Assembly (NCBI RefSeq): GCF_900128495.1
Contig: NZ_LT635801.1
Coordinates: 2,692,691 to 2,756,690 of the forward strand
Length of the DNA stretch: 64,000 nucleotides
Direction: 5' to 3'
From: Bacteroides ilei
GTDB lineage: Bacteria > Bacteroidota > Bacteroidia > Bacteroidales > Bacteroidaceae
Position numbers and translations under genes: made by a program. Under the pieces are notes generated by a model. That model was given only the letters and a program-made list of their open reading frames with translations. It made no database searches and was not told where the DNA came from. Of this stretch, positions 53,837 to 62,803 are shown piece after piece. Each line of letters opens with the position of its first letter. Position 1 is the stretch's first letter.

Positions 53837-54865
53837 CTATTCAATAAGTTCCAGATCCAGTTCATCAATGAGCAACTGCAATGCTGGATTACGTTGTATC
53901 ATCTGATGGAGTATCTGTCTCTTTGATGGTGAATACAGAAAGAAGTCTGCAATGTCCAATCCTTGGCTGCGTTGCTTTTCATCGGATGTACATTCCAAAA
54001 CATTGGACACAACAACCCGTTTACATATTCCAGACAACAAAGCAGACTTTTCTTTCCATTGTTCGGTTGCTCCTAAATCAGGGATGAGAGTAACTTCCCT
54101 GCCTTTGAGAACCTGCATAGCTTCACTGTTGAAACAACCATTCTTTCCACCTGTTGCCAGCCATATATAATCGGGGATAAAATGGCTCATTACAACAGCG
54201 GTCTTTTCACTTTCCACCAGCATTACCGGAGACGATGAGTTAATAAGAAGATGTTCTCCAAACAGACATTGCTTCAAATGGAAATCCTGCAACTTCAACT
54301 CGGAATGCGCCCAGCTGACAAAAGCCTGAGGCTCTTTAACCCGATGCCCTGTCTCGGCATTATAGCACATTACCTTGCCGGTTCTTACCTGTCCATTTAT
54401 ATCTGTCTGCCAGAAAACCGTTGCGCCTCCCCATTTTGAAGATGTCCCTATGCGATACATTTCAAACAATCTGCTTGCCTCATTTTCGCCAAATACATGA
54501 CAGAAATACTGATATAAGGGGTTGATTGAATAATGTGACAGACTCCTTAACACATAAGATGAAGGAATATACGAAGGAACAATACAAGACGGAGTTTTCT
54601 CTGCCGTCTTATAAGGGGCAGAAAGAAGTGACTTGCCGCTTCCCTCATCCATTTCCAACACATCAGGATTATCCTTGAAGTATTCCTTAGGTGTATAGTG
54701 GTAGCCACAACTGTTTTCATGATCACACTTGCCGACATTAGCGGGAAAGCTAATGCTGCCTTGTTCATCAATATACCTGACAAAACACCGGTTTTTACCA
54801 CAGTTCGGACAAGTAGTCTTGCTTCCAGGGCGGTATTTCTGCAAATGGAATCTGTATTCACTCAT
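53837..54865 (-). CDS. Zn-ribbon/Toprim-like primase protein (DUF6371-like)
   Basis: A 342-aa protein. The N-terminus has a zinc ribbon (CPNCGKNRCF, then CDHENSCGYH, residues 19-55) like bacterial primases. The C-terminal half has a Toprim-like core: MLVESEKTAVVMSHF, ATGGKNGC and LIPDLGATEQW. It matches the DUF6371-type proteins of Bacteroidota mobile elements and probably primes or assists replication of the excised circle. It overlaps the DUF3987 gene by 8 bp. Confidence 0.82.
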   Translation of the reverse strand: MSEYRFHLQKYRPGSKTTCPNCGKNRCFVRYIDEQGSISFPANVGKCDHENSCGYHYTPKEYFKDNPDVLEMDEGSGKSLLSAPYKTAEKTPSCIVPSYIPSSYVLRSLSHYSINPLYQYFCHVFGENEASRLFEMYRIGTSSKWGGATVFWQTDINGQVRTGKVMCYNAETGHRVKEPQAFVSWAHSELKLQDFHLKQCLFGEHLLINSSSPVMLVESEKTAVVMSHFIPDYIWLATGGKNGCFNSEAMQVLKGREVTLIPDLGATEQWKEKSALLSGICKRVVVSNVLECTSDEKQRSQGLDIADFFLYSPSKRQILHQMIQRNPALQLLIDELDLELIE

Positions 54866-56357
54866 GGTCCTCTGATTTTAGTGTGGTTGCACTCTGCACT
54901 TTTGCACTTTGAGAAGATTGCACGGTATCCTGGCAAGATGAAAGTGCAATGGTGCAAGGTGCATCAGTATTTTCTGTCATAAGTTTGCGATAGACTCCAT
55001 GCTGAAGCTTTTCTATAAGAGGGTGTTTAAGCCGGCATAATTGGTCAAGCGCATAATAGACGGTACGTCGGGACATATCAACTTTTCTACCGGCAATAAC
55101 AGCATCCCCGGAAGTGAACCGATCTTCCAACAGAGAAAGCCACGCTTCCTTAGTTTCGCCGATACTGTTTATGACAATGGCTTCCTGGAGCCTCCTGTAT
55201 GTTTCCTCATAATAATCAATCATACGGATTGCCGATTCTACGGAGTCCCGCTCAATATATTGCATATCTCCACTATCAGTAGCCCATTTCATTACCTGAA
55301 ACAACAGGGCAAGACGTGCTACATGGCCGTTGAGTTTCATCTTGCGGCTTTCAACATCCGCATCATCCTCAATGGCATTTACAGCATCGATAATTCCATT
55401 GTACCATTCATAAAAGTATTCTTCAGCATCGTCAGACATTGTAAGGATACGGGGATTGACCGTTGTACCCTTGTCATCAAGGATACAGGGGATACTTAGG
55501 ATTCTGTTGATTATTGTCCTCCATTGATTCATGATGTCAGGACGGGCTGTATTCCGTTCTTCCCGTCTCCATCCGGATATCTTCCTGTTTTTGGGGTAGA
55601 CAAACAAAAAACGGTCAAGCAATCCGTTGGCAAGGAACTCTGCACGGAAGACTTCCTGCAGCATATTTGTCTGTACTGAACCGATGACATTTATACATGG
55701 ATTCTTGATTAGAACAGGACGTGATTCTGATTTGCGGATAATCTTTAACGGCTGTCCGCTATAAGCTGTCAGCAGATCTTCAATGAGGTTGTTCTTGCTG
55801 TTGTACCTTTTGACGGAATTGAACAAAGCCAGGATTTCATCGACGACCAATGTTATCCCACGCTGATTATGCTGATGAATATTCATCATCGCCTCCGGGG
55901 TAGAATCATAAATGACCGTCGTTACAAAATTCGGTTTCTTGAGCAGTTGTTCTTCCCCGTCACTTCCGTGCTTGCCTGCTGACATGGCTCTTTCATATTC
56001 ATCATATTCCTCGTTATATTTCTCATGCAGCCGGTCATCATACTCATTAATCGGCTTATAGATAAAACCGAGGGGAGGAGTCTTTCCGAGCCCGGGACGT
56101 CCGACCAGCATCATATAAAGGGATGGGCAAGTTTTCCACTCGCCCTTTATACGGATATGACAAGAGTTGCCTATTGCAGTAGCAACAGCAGAAAGAATAA
56201 TAGACGCAGTATATTCCACATTGAAATTTTCGTATCTGGCAAGATTGAGGATAATCTCCTGTATCTTGTCCGGGAAGGCATCCAACGGAAGACCTGTTTC
56301 CGGAACGCCTTCCACTTCCGAACGAAGCATGTTGGTCAAATGAATGGTGTCAAACAT
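54858..56357 (-). CDS. DUF3987 P-loop ATPase (replication helicase-like)
   Basis: A 499-aa ATPase with Walker A in LVGRPGLGKTPPLG and Walker B in TLVVDEILALFNS. The C-terminal part is helical with a winged-helix-like end (RRTVYYALDQLCRL). The start is set at 56357 (MFDTIHL) because AAGGAGGTGGCT, a strong ribosome-binding site, sits directly before it; the longer frame overlaps the upstream gene more. It works with the Zn-ribbon protein in the replication module. Confidence 0.88.
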   Translation of the reverse strand: MFDTIHLTNMLRSEVEGVPETGLPLDAFPDKIQEIILNLARYENFNVEYTASIILSAVATAIGNSCHIRIKGEWKTCPSLYMMLVGRPGLGKTPPLGFIYKPINEYDDRLHEKYNEEYDEYERAMSAGKHGSDGEEQLLKKPNFVTTVIYDSTPEAMMNIHQHNQRGITLVVDEILALFNSVKRYNSKNNLIEDLLTAYSGQPLKIIRKSESRPVLIKNPCINVIGSVQTNMLQEVFRAEFLANGLLDRFLFVYPKNRKISGWRREERNTARPDIMNQWRTIINRILSIPCILDDKGTTVNPRILTMSDDAEEYFYEWYNGIIDAVNAIEDDADVESRKMKLNGHVARLALLFQVMKWATDSGDMQYIERDSVESAIRMIDYYEETYRRLQEAIVINSIGETKEAWLSLLEDRFTSGDAVIAGRKVDMSRRTVYYALDQLCRLKHPLIEKLQHGVYRKLMTENTDAPCTIALSSCQDTVQSSQSAKVQSATTLKSEDHE

Positions 56358-56682
56358 AGCCACCTCCTTGCTGTTTTGGAAGTTCATCACTAATAGCGAA
56401 AGCTTCATAATGGAAACGACGCAGAAAGCGGTCTACGTCTTCCTGCGTGTACCAGTATTTATCACCTTCACGCGAGTAGCCGAGATAACCGTTGTCTCGC
56501 AACTTTTTAAGATACTTATCTTTAATGTTCAACATCTCCATCAAAGACTTGTTATCATAAAGACGATGCCCACTTTCATGAGCCAGAGGCGGCAGTTTCT
56601 CCTGTTTCTCTACTATGCTGAGAATCTTTTCAAGCAGTTCCCGGTCGCATAGTTTCTTTTCTCCATTTAATTTTTGAGCCAT
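56350..56682 (-). CDS. HTH/excisionase-like protein
   Basis: A 110-aa protein whose C-terminal half is a MerR-type helix-turn-helix of the excisionase class: RLYDNKSLMEMLNIKDKYLK, DNGYLGYSREGDKYWYTQE. Such proteins direct excision or regulate the replication module in Bacteroides elements. First gene of the DUF3987/primase/mob transcript; its end overlaps the next gene's start by 8 bp. Confidence 0.8.
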   Translation of the reverse strand: MAQKLNGEKKLCDRELLEKILSIVEKQEKLPPLAHESGHRLYDNKSLMEMLNIKDKYLKKLRDNGYLGYSREGDKYWYTQEDVDRFLRRFHYEAFAISDELPKQQGGGYV

Positions 56683-56813
56683 AGTTTATCGTATTATGGC
56701 TTAACCTTCCTTATGCACACTCGGACTGTAAGCCGGGTTTACGTGCTATGATACGACTGTGCACATCGTACCAAAAGCACGATGCAAAGGTTCAAACTCC
56801 TTAGGAATCTTGG

Positions 56814-56869
56814 TGTTAGAATGAATTAGATACTATGTTAGAGATCGTGTTAGAGTTGTATATAACACG
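56814..56869. repeat. TGTTAGA repeats and CGTGTTA/TAACACG inverted repeat
   Basis: TGTTAGA occurs at 56814, 56836 and 56848, and CGTGTTA-N10-TAACACG spans 56846-56869. The block lies in the 243-bp gap upstream of the HTH gene. Likely binding sites for the element's HTH protein, or iteron-like origin sites. The rest of the gap has no gene; an AACCTTTG element (56772-56779) is one base off the TAnnTTTG consensus. Confidence 0.55.
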
Positions 56870-56903
56870 AAGGTGATGAGCTTATAACCTGCTGCTTGTC
56901 AAA

Positions 56904-56931
56904 CAAAAAAAGAGTAGCACATTGGCTACTC
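56904..56931 (-). terminator. Terminator overlapping the stop codon of the membrane protein gene
   Basis: On the minus strand, GAGTAGC/GCTACTC with a 6-nt loop, then seven T. The first arm contains the TAG stop codon of the gene ending at 56926. It separates the integrase/membrane-protein transcript from the replication module. Confidence 0.88.
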
Positions 56932-57603
56932 AAATAACTTGTCAATTTTCTCAAATCCTGTGGGCGCAGCTTTGTTTTTTCGGGTATGCCTTGATTGAGT
57001 CAAATCTTTCATGTTAAATAACTTATCTAATTCAGTACCCGGAAATAATTCCACTCTGCCAGGCATCCAGTACATCTTCTCATCATATATTGTTTTTTCA
57101 GGATAATCTTCGCAATAGATACGTCCGCACATATATGCAAGAAGGACTTTGTTCAAAGTCCACTCATAATGGTCATCGTTGATAATGATATATTCTTCTT
57201 CAATGGCTTTGGCAAAGATCTTTCTTGCCAATTCAGTATCAAGCCGAGACGGTAAAGTCACTTTATGGTGATCTGGAACCATATCTTCTTGCACAGATTC
57301 AGTTTCTACGATTTTCTTTCTCTTTATTCGCTTCTTTTGATGCAAGTCCTCTGCTGCATATATCAGCGTTATTGCACATCCGATAGCGGTACTGATTCCC
57401 ACAATGACAGCCGTGCCGGTTTCTGTTCCCCAAGATGGACGAAGCACCCCTAAGCCAAGAAGGATGAGGATACCAATAATGGTAGTGAGTCCTACTCCCC
57501 AGAATACCTTACGGCTGTTTAACTTGTATATATAGGTTACAACCAGTACAATAAGGAATCCTGCTATCAGGATACATGCAACTCGAAATGGCAATGACAT
57601 CAT
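56926..57603 (-). CDS. Membrane protein of unknown function
   Basis: A 225-aa protein with three hydrophobic segments (about 6-26, 32-52, 65-82). A basic stretch KKRIKRKKIVE follows, then a soluble C-terminal domain (WTLNKVLLAYMCGRIYCEDY) ending FEKIDKLFE. I do not recognise the family. Its gene follows the integrase by 23 bp and ends inside a terminator stem, so it belongs to the integrase transcript. It may serve maintenance or exclusion; that is a guess. Confidence 0.7.
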   Translation of the reverse strand: MMSLPFRVACILIAGFLIVLVVTYIYKLNSRKVFWGVGLTTIIGILILLGLGVLRPSWGTETGTAVIVGISTAIGCAITLIYAAEDLHQKKRIKRKKIVETESVQEDMVPDHHKVTLPSRLDTELARKIFAKAIEEEYIIINDDHYEWTLNKVLLAYMCGRIYCEDYPEKTIYDEKMYWMPGRVELFPGTELDKLFNMKDLTQSRHTRKNKAAPTGFEKIDKLFE

Positions 57604-57626
57604 AATTCTTTATCTTTTCGCAGTGA

Positions 57627-58982
57627 TTATATAGTCAAGTTGATTAATTCTCCGCTTAGTTTTGCCACCTCTGCCGATAGCGTTTCCGGCAGGAAACGGG
57701 CATAAACCTTCTCTGTAATATCCGTGCTGCTATGTCCGAGCAGACGGCTGACTACCGACATGGATAGTCCCTTGTTAAGCGCAAAAACCGCAAATGAGTG
57801 CCTGGCTGCGTGCATCGAGAGACTGAACGGAAGGCCGATTTGTTCACCGACAACGGCCAGCGACTGATTGATGCATTTCGTGGCATTGTTGCGGGCTTTG
57901 TACAGTGCCTCCGCATCATCCAGATCCAAAGTCTCTTTTACAAGGTTGAACACATATCGGCATCCCTCACGTTTTTCCCGCCATTGCTGTAATATATGTA
58001 ATGCAGGTTCAGTAAGAGGTATGACGTGACGTTTGTTTGTCTTTATCATAATCTTCCGCAACTCTTTCCTTGCGAAGTCGATATGTTTCCATTGCAGGGT
58101 CATCACATCCACTACACGGAGACCGCAGGCGTGGAACGCAAAGAAGAACATTTCTAGAAATTCTTTTCTGCGCGGTTCAGTACAAGTCTTGTAATATTCA
58201 AGCAATGCCGCCATCTGTTCCTTACTTAGACTTTTGCCGTCAAACTCTGCCTCTTCTTCAGAAAGCGATACCTTAGTTACAATGCGCATATCTTGAATCC
58301 TTGCATTGACGGCAGGTTCCATCATGCCCATTTCACAGGCGTATGCACATGCTTTTAATATCGGAGTCAAAGAGTGGTTGATAGTGGCATCACTGTTCTG
58401 CTTGATTTCCCTGCGCCACGATATATAACTGTCTAACAACTCCGGAGTCATATCGCCTACATAAATGCTGTCAGAACGATAGGTTCCCTGTCGGGTAGCC
58501 CTCAGGAATGTCTGGAATATATTCATGCAGCTCTTTCCGTTTTCATACCGGCTCCTTCCGATTCTGTTTCTTGCATAGTCAGAAGAAAGACGTTCCAATG
58601 TAAACTCCACGAAGTCCTTTCCTTGGTCACGGCGCGCAAGAGGTTTGTCAGCAAGAAAGCCGGATACGACATCAGCGGTTATCTGATTAGGATGTTTTTC
58701 GTTATATTCGGCAAGTTGCGAATCTATACGTTCAACACGAGCTAGCAATAACTGGTTAAGTCGTTTGGCTTCACCGCCATGACTTGCACGAATTTCACCT
58801 CGTCCCTGATTGCCGTTCTGGTTCCAGTCCGCAACTTTGACGAAGACATTCGTAGTCTTGCGAATTATCTGCCTGTTCCAAGTGTATTCCAACTCGACAG
58901 GATAGGCTTTTTCCTTGTCAACCACTTTCGGTGTACGAAGGCGGAATTTGCCCAATGGATATAGTCTTTTCGGTCTTCCCAT
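57627..58982 (-). CDS. Tyrosine site-specific integrase
   Basis: A 451-aa tyrosine recombinase. Catalytic residues: Arg in CGLRVVDVMTLQW, the HAARHSFAVF box, His in RLLGHSSTDITEKVYARF and the nucleophilic Tyr in that block. The N-terminal part (KVADWNQNGNQGR) resembles the arm-binding and SAM-like domains of Bacteroides element integrases. Start placed at 58982 (MGRPKRLYPL) because GGGAGG lies 8 bp before it. It sits 203 bp from the right att repeat, as expected for an element-encoded integrase. Its TACCTTTG box is at 59020-59027. Confidence 0.93.
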   Translation of the reverse strand: MGRPKRLYPLGKFRLRTPKVVDKEKAYPVELEYTWNRQIIRKTTNVFVKVADWNQNGNQGRGEIRASHGGEAKRLNQLLLARVERIDSQLAEYNEKHPNQITADVVSGFLADKPLARRDQGKDFVEFTLERLSSDYARNRIGRSRYENGKSCMNIFQTFLRATRQGTYRSDSIYVGDMTPELLDSYISWRREIKQNSDATINHSLTPILKACAYACEMGMMEPAVNARIQDMRIVTKVSLSEEEAEFDGKSLSKEQMAALLEYYKTCTEPRRKEFLEMFFFAFHACGLRVVDVMTLQWKHIDFARKELRKIMIKTNKRHVIPLTEPALHILQQWREKREGCRYVFNLVKETLDLDDAEALYKARNNATKCINQSLAVVGEQIGLPFSLSMHAARHSFAVFALNKGLSMSVVSRLLGHSSTDITEKVYARFLPETLSAEVAKLSGELINLTI

Positions 58983-59037
58983 ATGCTTTTCCTCCCAATT
59001 CAATATTCCTGAGGAGAAACAAAGGTAATGTATTTTA

Positions 59038-59130
59038 GACAAACAAACCCTGTTTTCGAGAAGAAAAACCGCAATTTAGACAAACAAACCACACCATCAA
59101 GCACCATAAAACACCAACGCGACAAACAAA
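59038..59130. repeat. Candidate integrase arm-binding sites, right end
   Basis: GACAAACAAAC at 59038-59048 and 59079-59089 and GACAAACAAA at 59121-59130, spaced by about 41 bp, all in the same orientation. The same motif occurs at the left end (43156). The even spacing upstream of the integrase gene suggests arm-type sites or a self-control region. Confidence 0.65.
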
Positions 59131-59182
59131 TTTTCATTGTTCATCGCGCTGGTATTCAATTGTTTAACCTATCTGAAGGCTA

Positions 59183-59404
59183 TCAATATTCCTCCTCGTT
59201 GAAGAAGAAATCTTCTTTGCTCGGATAATCGGGCCAGATATCTTCGATACTTTCGTAAATATCGCCTTCATCTTCCATTTCCTGCAAATTTTCTATTACT
59301 TCCAGCGGAGCGCCCGAACGCATCGCATAGTCAATCAACTCATCTTTAGTAGCTGGCCATGGCGCATCTTCCAGTTTTGAGGCCAATTCCAATGTCCAAT
59401 ACAT
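59183..59404 (-). CDS. DUF2795-type small acidic protein, integration target
   Basis: A 73-aa acidic protein: MYWTLELASKLEDAPWPATK, then DELIDYAMRSGAPLEVIEN and EDIWPDYPSKEDFFFNEEEY. No known activity. Its last codons lie in the right att repeat, so the element supplies the current end, EEEY then TGA, where the left copy reads EDEY then TAA. The reading frame is intact but the gene has lost its native terminator (now at 42976-43006). Confidence 0.88.
   Translation of the reverse strand: MYWTLELASKLEDAPWPATKDELIDYAMRSGAPLEVIENLQEMEDEGDIYESIEDIWPDYPSKEDFFFNEEEY
59185..59206. repeat. attR core
   Basis: Right copy of the 22-bp repeat, inside the 3' end of the DUF2795 gene. It differs from the left copy at one base (59192). 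Confidence 0.88.
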
Positions 59405-59447
59405 AGTATTTATTTTATTAAAAGTTATTTTATTCTATTTTGAGCCA

Positions 59448-59455
59448 CAAATGTA
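59448..59455 (-). promoter_or_regulatory. TAnnTTTG promoter of the DUF2795 gene
   Basis: Minus-strand TACATTTG, 44 bp before the start codon, within the 63-bp gap after the cobalamin adenosyltransferase gene. Confidence 0.5.
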
Positions 59456-59467
59456 TAATAAATTCTT

Positions 59468-60037
59468 TCACTTGCAACTCTTATCCCAATAAATTTCATT
59501 GTAATGTGTTAAATCATTTAACTTTCTCGATAAAACGAACAAATAATCTGACAATCTGTTTACAAATTGTTTCACTTTCTCATCAACTTGACATCCTTCC
59601 CGTTCTTCCAGATCGAGAATCCTTCTTTCCGTACGCCGACATACCGTACGACATATATGGCACACAGAAGCCTCGCGGGAACCGCCGGGAAGTACAAAAG
59701 CCTGCAAAGGAGGCAATGATCCGTCCAGCAGGTCAATCGCCTTCTCCAAACGTTCTACCGTTTCATCCGATATCCGGCTTTCCATCTTCAAATCAGTCTG
59801 TGTCTGGTCTGTAGCCAGATAAGAACCAACCGAAAACAACTTATGTTGCACATATTGCAGAAGACTCCGATCATCACCGTCTTCCATCAAAGAAATGAGC
59901 ATACCTAAAAAAGAATTAAGTTCGTCGACCGTTCCATATGCCTCCAGACGGGCATGAGTCTTCGACACACGTATACCGCCAACCAACGAAGTTGTCCCAT
60001 TGTCTCCTGTACGGGTATAAATCATACTTTTCTTCAT
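59468..60037 (-). CDS. ATP:cob(I)alamin adenosyltransferase, PduO type
   Basis: A 189-aa enzyme making adenosylcobalamin from cob(I)alamin and ATP. The N-terminal nucleotide motif is [16 protein letters not shown], with [15 protein letters not shown] next and the C-terminal block [27 protein letters not shown]. It is not beside other B12 genes here. Bacteroidota use adenosylcobalamin for methylmalonyl-CoA mutase. It follows the methyltransferase-like gene by 10 bp. Confidence 0.92.
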   Translation of the reverse strand: MKKSMIYTRTGDNGTTSLVGGIRVSKTHARLEAYGTVDELNSFLGMLISLMEDGDDRSLLQYVQHKLFSVGSYLATDQTQTDLKMESRISDETVERLEKAIDLLDGSLPPLQAFVLPGGSREASVCHICRTVCRRTERRILDLEEREGCQVDEKVKQFVNRLSDYLFVLSRKLNDLTHYNEIYWDKSCK

Positions 60038-60047
60038 AGCATTATAG

Positions 60048-60725
60048 TTAAAGGAAATTTACCACTCGATGTTCTTTTATACGCTTTTTATCAAAGAATA
60101 CCAGACCTATATCATACAAGTCGAATGTAACTCCCGTACGTGGATCTGCAACCACCTGCCTCCACCATTCTTTTTTCTCCTTGTTTTCATAAGGACTTCC
60201 CACAACAAAGCAGGTATTCTTGCCAGCGTACGGCAACAACCGTTCAAAAACTTTTCGGTAAGAAGAAGTATGGGCTATATGAACCAACCCAAGACGCTCC
60301 TTTCCGGCCAGCAGTTTATCGACATCATCTTCCCATGCCGCACCATAGAAAATATTTGGCTTATCCGACAAAAAAGAATTAACTGCAGATTCCTTTTGAC
60401 CGTCAGACCAGGTCAATAGAGGAACATTCCTTGCCGCTGCCATATAACTGGCCTCCAGTCCGCTACCTGTTCCAAACTCCCAAATGGATTCAGGCCGCAA
60501 ATAATTCACCAGGCGGAACAGTAATTTGTCTGTTTTCTCCCGATAATGAGGAAAAGCCACTCTCGTTTTCCGCTCTTTATGCAAAACTGTATACGCGTAA
60601 TATGGCATCTGTTCATAAATGACAAATGTAATCAGGAAAAAATCAGATGGGGAATGTACTCCATACCCACATCGATGACGGAAACGACAGCACCAGTTCC
60701 ATCCGCGTAACAACAAACTTGTCAT
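60048..60725 (-). CDS. SAM-dependent methyltransferase-like protein
   Basis: A 225-aa Rossmann protein: the SAM-loop-like [15 protein letters not shown] (about 85-99), a [10 protein letters not shown] opening, and a C-terminal [14 protein letters not shown]. It resembles class I O-methyltransferase folds, but the usual acidic residue after motif I is not obvious, so activity is uncertain. The start at 60725 is taken after a TATCTTTG element; the longer frame would run upstream of that promoter. Confidence 0.7.
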   Translation of the reverse strand: MTSLLLRGWNWCCRFRHRCGYGVHSPSDFFLITFVIYEQMPYYAYTVLHKERKTRVAFPHYREKTDKLLFRLVNYLRPESIWEFGTGSGLEASYMAAARNVPLLTWSDGQKESAVNSFLSDKPNIFYGAAWEDDVDKLLAGKERLGLVHIAHTSSYRKVFERLLPYAGKNTCFVVGSPYENKEKKEWWRQVVADPRTGVTFDLYDIGLVFFDKKRIKEHRVVNFL

Positions 60726-60748
60726 ATGTTCCAACTTAGTAACCGGAA

Positions 60749-60756
60749 CAAAGATA
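60749..60756 (-). promoter_or_regulatory. TAnnTTTG promoter of the methyltransferase/adenosyltransferase pair
   Basis: Minus-strand TATCTTTG, 24 bp before the preferred start at 60725. It fixes the start downstream of the longer frame. Confidence 0.5.
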
Positions 60757-60765
60757 GCAAAAAAC

Positions 60766-60807
60766 AAAAAAGTATTGTCACCCTATACCGGGTAACAATA
60801 CTTTTTA
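60766..60807. terminator. Terminator after ferritin
   Basis: AGTATTGT/ACAATACT with an inner ACCC/GGGT, and T runs on both sides in either direction. It ends the ferritin transcript. Confidence 0.88.
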
Positions 60808-60832
60808 TGAAAAAATCAATGTATAAATTCCA

Positions 60833-61318
60833 TCATTTACGTGCACCTAACTTATCGTCAAGATAAAGTATACCGGCATGATCACCGCATTTCTTCAATT
60901 TCTCAACGATACTCTGAGCAGTTGCTTCTTCTTCAACCTGTTCACGGACATATCCCCACAAGAAATCCTGAGATGCTTTATCCTTGACTTCAGAAGCCAC
61001 ATTCACCAAATTATCGATCAGCTCGGATACATGACATTCATGATCATATACATGTTCAAACACTTCCTGAACGCTGCCCCATCCTTGTGGAACAACATCA
61101 ATCTTATCAACCAATGCTACACCTCCACGTTTTGCCAGATAATCGGCCAAATCATAAGCATGCTGCAATTCTTCCTGTGACTGTAGTCTCATCCAGTGTG
61201 CAAATCCATCAAAACCTTCTTTCTTCAAATAAAAAGACATGGACAAATACAGGTTAGAAGACCATAATTCGGCTGTAATCTGTTCATTGATTGCTGCTTG
61301 TAATTTTTCTGAAATCAT
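60833..61318 (-). CDS. ftnA: Non-haem ferritin
   Basis: A 161-aa four-helix-bundle ferritin. The diiron ferroxidase ligands are in NEQITAELWSSNLYLS, the SQEELQHAYDLADYL helix and VREQVEEEATAQ. It stores iron and limits oxidative damage. Length and helix layout are normal. It is bounded downstream by a strong terminator. The 136-bp gap upstream of its start shows no clear site. Confidence 0.93.
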   Translation of the reverse strand: MISEKLQAAINEQITAELWSSNLYLSMSFYLKKEGFDGFAHWMRLQSQEELQHAYDLADYLAKRGGVALVDKIDVVPQGWGSVQEVFEHVYDHECHVSELIDNLVNVASEVKDKASQDFLWGYVREQVEEEATAQSIVEKLKKCGDHAGILYLDDKLGARK

Positions 61319-61454
61319 AATATAATCGTTTTTTAATTAATAATCAATCCTTTAATCTATCCGCAAATTCAATGCCAAAAACAAATAGTATATATCGAAA
61401 AAACTTAATTTCCTGGGAAATACGCCAAATTGACATCAGCTGTATAAAAAAACG

Positions 61455-62663
61455 TCATCTATTCCTTACCAGATTAGGCAGAAACACCGCCAAAATGCCA
61501 AACAGCGGCAACAATGTAGTAATCTCAAAAACATACCTGATGCTTGTTTCATCTGCCAGCCACCCAAAAAATACGGAACCTATTCCTCCCAAAGCAAACG
61601 AAAGTCCATAAAATACACCGGCCATAGTCCCGAACTTTTCAGGTATCAGATCGGTTGCATATACCAGAATGGAAGAGAATGCCGACGATATAATCAACGC
61701 CGTCACAACAGCAAGGGTCATTGTCCAATACAGACTGTCTACATAAGGCAAAAAAACCGTAAATGGAGATGCCCCAAATATAGAACCTAATATCACATAC
61801 TTACGCCCGAATCTGTCGCCTATGGCCCCTCCGGCAATAATACCTACCGCAAATGCAAAAAGATAAATGAACAGACAGATCTGAGAATCTTGTATTGTCA
61901 GCCCGAATTTATCTATCAGGAAAAAAGTAAAATAATTGGCCATGCTGTTCACATAGAAATTCTTCGCAAACATCAGAGCTACCAAAAGGATCAATGCGAA
62001 ACCTATCTTTTTCTTCGACAATCCGGAAGATTCTCCTTCCACCCTCAGATGTTTCCATCTTACCCCGTCAGCCAACTGCCTGCTTAACCATCGGCCGATC
62101 CAGACAAGCAGCAATGCTGCCACGACAGCCACACCGGCAAACCACCCGATAGCCCTCAAGCCATAAGGCACAACAACCATGGCAGCTACAAGCGGACCTA
62201 CAGCATTACCCCCCTCACCCCCTACCTGAAAAACAGACTGGGCAAACCCCTTACGACGCCAAGATGCCATCCGGGCTACCCGCGATGCACAAGGATGAAA
62301 AACGGAAGACCCCAAACCGATAATCGCAACTGCCAGCAGAATGAACGAAAACCGGCCGGCAAAAGAAAGCAGCAACAATCCGGCAAACGTAAGACACATT
62401 CCGAACACCAATGAATAAGGACGGGGATGACGGTCGGTATACGACCCTACAAAAGGCTGGAACAAAGAGGTAGCCAACTGAAAGACCAGCGTTATGATTC
62501 CTATCTGGACAAAAGAAAAGCCGAATTTCTCCTTGATCAAAGGATAGCTGGCCGGAATGACAGACTGTATCATATCATTCAACAAATGTGTCAGCGTAAT
62601 GACAATCAGAACCTCATAAACGGTTCTTCTTGCCGTAAACCTTTTTTGACTGTGTGCTTTCAT
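61455..62663 (-). CDS. MFS transporter, fosmidomycin-resistance (Fsr) type
   Basis: A 402-aa inner-membrane MFS protein with about 12 helices. HLLNDMIQSVIPASYPLIKE in helix 1, FVGSYTDRHPRPYSLVFGM in the 2-3 loop and GLGSSVFHPCASRVAR in helix 4 match the Fsr family of drug exporters. Substrate in Bacteroides is unknown; Fsr in E. coli exports fosmidomycin. Confidence 0.88.
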   Translation of the reverse strand: MKAHSQKRFTARRTVYEVLIVITLTHLLNDMIQSVIPASYPLIKEKFGFSFVQIGIITLVFQLATSLFQPFVGSYTDRHPRPYSLVFGMCLTFAGLLLLSFAGRFSFILLAVAIIGLGSSVFHPCASRVARMASWRRKGFAQSVFQVGGEGGNAVGPLVAAMVVVPYGLRAIGWFAGVAVVAALLLVWIGRWLSRQLADGVRWKHLRVEGESSGLSKKKIGFALILLVALMFAKNFYVNSMANYFTFFLIDKFGLTIQDSQICLFIYLFAFAVGIIAGGAIGDRFGRKYVILGSIFGASPFTVFLPYVDSLYWTMTLAVVTALIISSAFSSILVYATDLIPEKFGTMAGVFYGLSFALGGIGSVFFGWLADETSIRYVFEITTLLPLFGILAVFLPNLVRNR

Positions 62664-62803
62664 AGATTTTCATCTTACACGTACCGAACAGCTACTTGAT
62701 CCAAGTAACGATAAGTAAATATAAACAAAAATCCACAGATTTCCAAAGAGATAAGGCAATTAAATTCCCCAGGGTCCGACTCTCCTATGGAGCATATACA
62801 AAA

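Larger units (their letters stand above)
43031..59206. mobile_element. Integrative mobilizable element (about 16.2 kb) with a defence-like cargo
   Basis: Bounded by a 22-bp direct repeat with one mismatch (43031-43052 and 59185-59206) and by repeated GACAAACAAA sites near both ends. It carries a tyrosine integrase beside the right end, an excisionase-like HTH protein, DUF3987 and primase-like proteins, a MobV relaxase and a candidate oriT, but no conjugation apparatus. It would therefore need a helper such as a CTnDOT-type element. The target is the 3' end of a small DUF2795 gene, which keeps a complete reading frame. The cargo is four genes: HTH, AlbA/Schlafen, kinase and helicase-nuclease. 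All genes are leftward; the cargo half is visibly more A+T-rich than the flanking chromosome. Confidence 0.9.
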
